A program made the translations under genes and the position numbers. 6,745 nt of DNA. Origin: Alphaproteobacteria bacterium. GTDB lineage: Bacteria > Pseudomonadota > Alphaproteobacteria > Caulobacterales > Maricaulaceae. The notes under the pieces are model-generated. The model was not told where the DNA came from. It saw only the letters and a list, made by a program, of their open reading frames with translations, and made no database searches. The DNA is taken from positions 1-6,745 of the forward strand of contig JAUIEH010000152.1 in NCBI GenBank assembly GCA_030428405.1, read 5' to 3'. This document shows positions 5,595 to 6,745 of this stretch, piece after piece; position 1 is the first letter of the stretch, and each line of letters opens with the position of its first letter.

Positions 5595-6745
5595 TCAGCT
5601 TCATCATCCGGCTCATCGACTGGGTGACGACGATTTTCGTCGAGGCGTTTTTGAGCGTCTGGCGGCTGCTCGGCGCGTTCGTCGACGCCATGACCTCAGG
5701 CCCTCGCCGCAGGCTGATCTTTTATTCCGTGACCTTCGGCACGGCGTTCTGGCTGATTGCGTCATTCGGCCTGACTTATGTGTTCCCGCAGCTGACGCGG
5801 CTTTGGGAAGGCCCGACCTGGGAGGTGTTCGAGAGCGCGGCTGACCGCGCGAATGCAACCATTCTCACAGATTCCGGCGGGCGCTATCTGGGCATTGTGG
5901 ATAGCTATTTCGACCGCGACGTCATCACCGAGGCGCGACGGCCTTTGCGTCTGCCGGGCTATACGGCGTATCCGGATCATAAGGCCGCCCATGTCGATGA
6001 CGCGCCGCCTTATTACTGGCGCTGCCTGGTGCATCTCGAAGACGCCAACAGGGAAGGCTGGCGCAACCCGTTCGGCATCGACCTCGCCGGCGTCTTGCGC
6101 ATCCCGGTCTCCACGCTGAGCCGAACCATCGCCGCGCGCCGGCCGCGCATTGGTTCGGGCGGCTCAACGATTGAGATGCAGCTCGCGCGCTCTTTCATGA
6201 AGCTCTATCCCGGCTCTTCGGCGGCGATTTTCCGCAAGCCTTTGGAGTGGAACGCCGCGCCCATTCTGCACCGCCGTCTGATGCGCGACGGCGATTCCCG
6301 GCGACTGCGCGCCTGGGCGGCGCGCCACATCGCACTCATTCAGGGCGCGGGCGGGCGCTATGACGTGTTCGGCGTCGAGGCGGCGGGGCGCGCGCTCTTC
6401 GACCGCTCAGCCGACGATCTCAGCCCGGCCCAGCAGATCGCGCTCGCTTCGGCCGTCTACCGCCCAATCGTATACGGAAATGTTCGCTCCTGGCGCGCCT
6501 TGCTGGGTGAGGACCGCGACGCGGTTTCGCGCGCGCGCCGCTGTGCGTCCGCCCCCGAGGTCATCGCCGAAGAGCCTTTGCGCGACGCCGCGCATGCCGA
6601 ACTCGACGCCATGGCGCAGACGGCGCCCAGCCCGCAAATCGATCCCGACCTGGCGGCCGCCTCCGAAGTGCTCGGCTATCGCCCCGAGCGCATGGGCCGT
6701 CATCCCGAAACGACTGCGAACCGGCTGGCCCGCGACGTCCAGCAA
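5591..6745 (+). CDS. Membrane-anchored GT51-type peptidoglycan glycosyltransferase, divergent (3' end outside window)
   Basis: The frame is open from ATG 5591 to the window edge, giving 385 residues of an unfinished protein. Residues 1-37 include a hydrophobic, possibly amphipathic stretch. After the basic GPRRR there is one membrane segment (about 42-65), so the rest should be periplasmic. The GT51 glycosyltransferase motifs of class A penicillin-binding proteins and MtgA follow in order. These are HLED with catalytic-type Glu150 and FGID at 161-164, GGSTIEMQLAR at 190-200 (canonical GGSTITQQ), RKPLE at 215-219 with the second conserved Glu, and the terminal helix motif FGVEAAGRALF...LSPAQQIALASAVYRP at 260-292. 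Such enzymes polymerise lipid II into glycan strands. Oddities: motif I has three extra residues between ED and GID and lacks the usual Phe and His, and motif II has EM for TQ. It may thus have altered activity. Whether a transpeptidase domain follows cannot be seen. An in-frame TGA at 5567 rules out an earlier start; GGGG seven to ten bases upstream is a weak ribosome site. Confidence 0.85.
   Translation, partial: MISFIIRLIDWVTTIFVEAFLSVWRLLGAFVDAMTSGPRRRLIFYSVTFGTAFWLIASFGLTYVFPQLTRLWEGPTWEVFESAADRANATILTDSGGRYLGIVDSYFDRDVITEARRPLRLPGYTAYPDHKAAHVDDAPPYYWRCLVHLEDANREGWRNPFGIDLAGVLRIPVSTLSRTIAARRPRIGSGGSTIEMQLARSFMKLYPGSSAAIFRKPLEWNAAPILHRRLMRDGDSRRLRAWAARHIALIQGAGGRYDVFGVEAAGRALFDRSADDLSPAQQIALASAVYRPIVYGNVRSWRALLGEDRDAVSRARRCASAPEVIAEEPLRDAAHAELDAMAQTAPSPQIDPDLAAASEVLGYRPERMGRHPETTANRLARDVQQ

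Noticed and set aside
6407..6745. Minus-strand open frame at the right edge
   Set aside because: It lies opposite the GT51 frame, which carries conserved motifs through this part, and it has no recognisable features of its own.

Overview
The window is a GC-rich, densely coded bacterial chromosome segment. The codon use, an initiator tRNA with the CCA end encoded, and protein families typical of Caulobacterales/Hyphomonadales-like lineages suggest an alphaproteobacterium. This placement is an inference from style and gene content, not a taxonomic result.

Layout. At 3-257 (+) lies the C-terminal tail of a secreted or surface protein ending in a CARDB-like Ig-fold domain. It is followed by a strong hairpin terminator (282-315) that can work in both directions and so also closes the convergent leftward unit. 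That leftward unit holds pckA (ATP-dependent phosphoenolpyruvate carboxykinase, 366-2018, -) and, upstream of it, a gene for a TPR plus aspartyl/asparaginyl beta-hydroxylase-fold protein (2118-3470, -). A perfect 6-bp inverted repeat between them (2068-2085) is a candidate operator for pckA. Further upstream, also on the minus strand, is the initiator tRNA-fMet (3568-3644), with its own promoter (TTGACG / TATATG, 3658-3687) and terminator (3485-3511).

To the right, two genes run on the plus strand from a divergent intergenic region. The first encodes an exported alpha/beta hydrolase of the DUF900 type (3781-5556). The second (5591 to the window edge) encodes a membrane-anchored, divergent GT51-type peptidoglycan glycosyltransferase that runs off the window. 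They are 34 bp apart, probably form an operon, and both point to the cell envelope. A 13-codon mini-ORF joins them with ATGA overlaps at both ends.

How they fit together: pckA drives gluconeogenesis from oxaloacetate, and the tRNA serves translation initiation. The hydroxylase is a 2-oxoglutarate/Fe(II)-type enzyme of unknown substrate. The hydrolase/GT51 pair is a plausible envelope-modification module. I see no CRISPR array, insertion sequence, phage gene or clear novel defence system. The least ordinary items are the divergent GT51 protein paired with the exported hydrolase, the A29:U41 pair in the initiator tRNA, and the pckA upstream inverted repeat.
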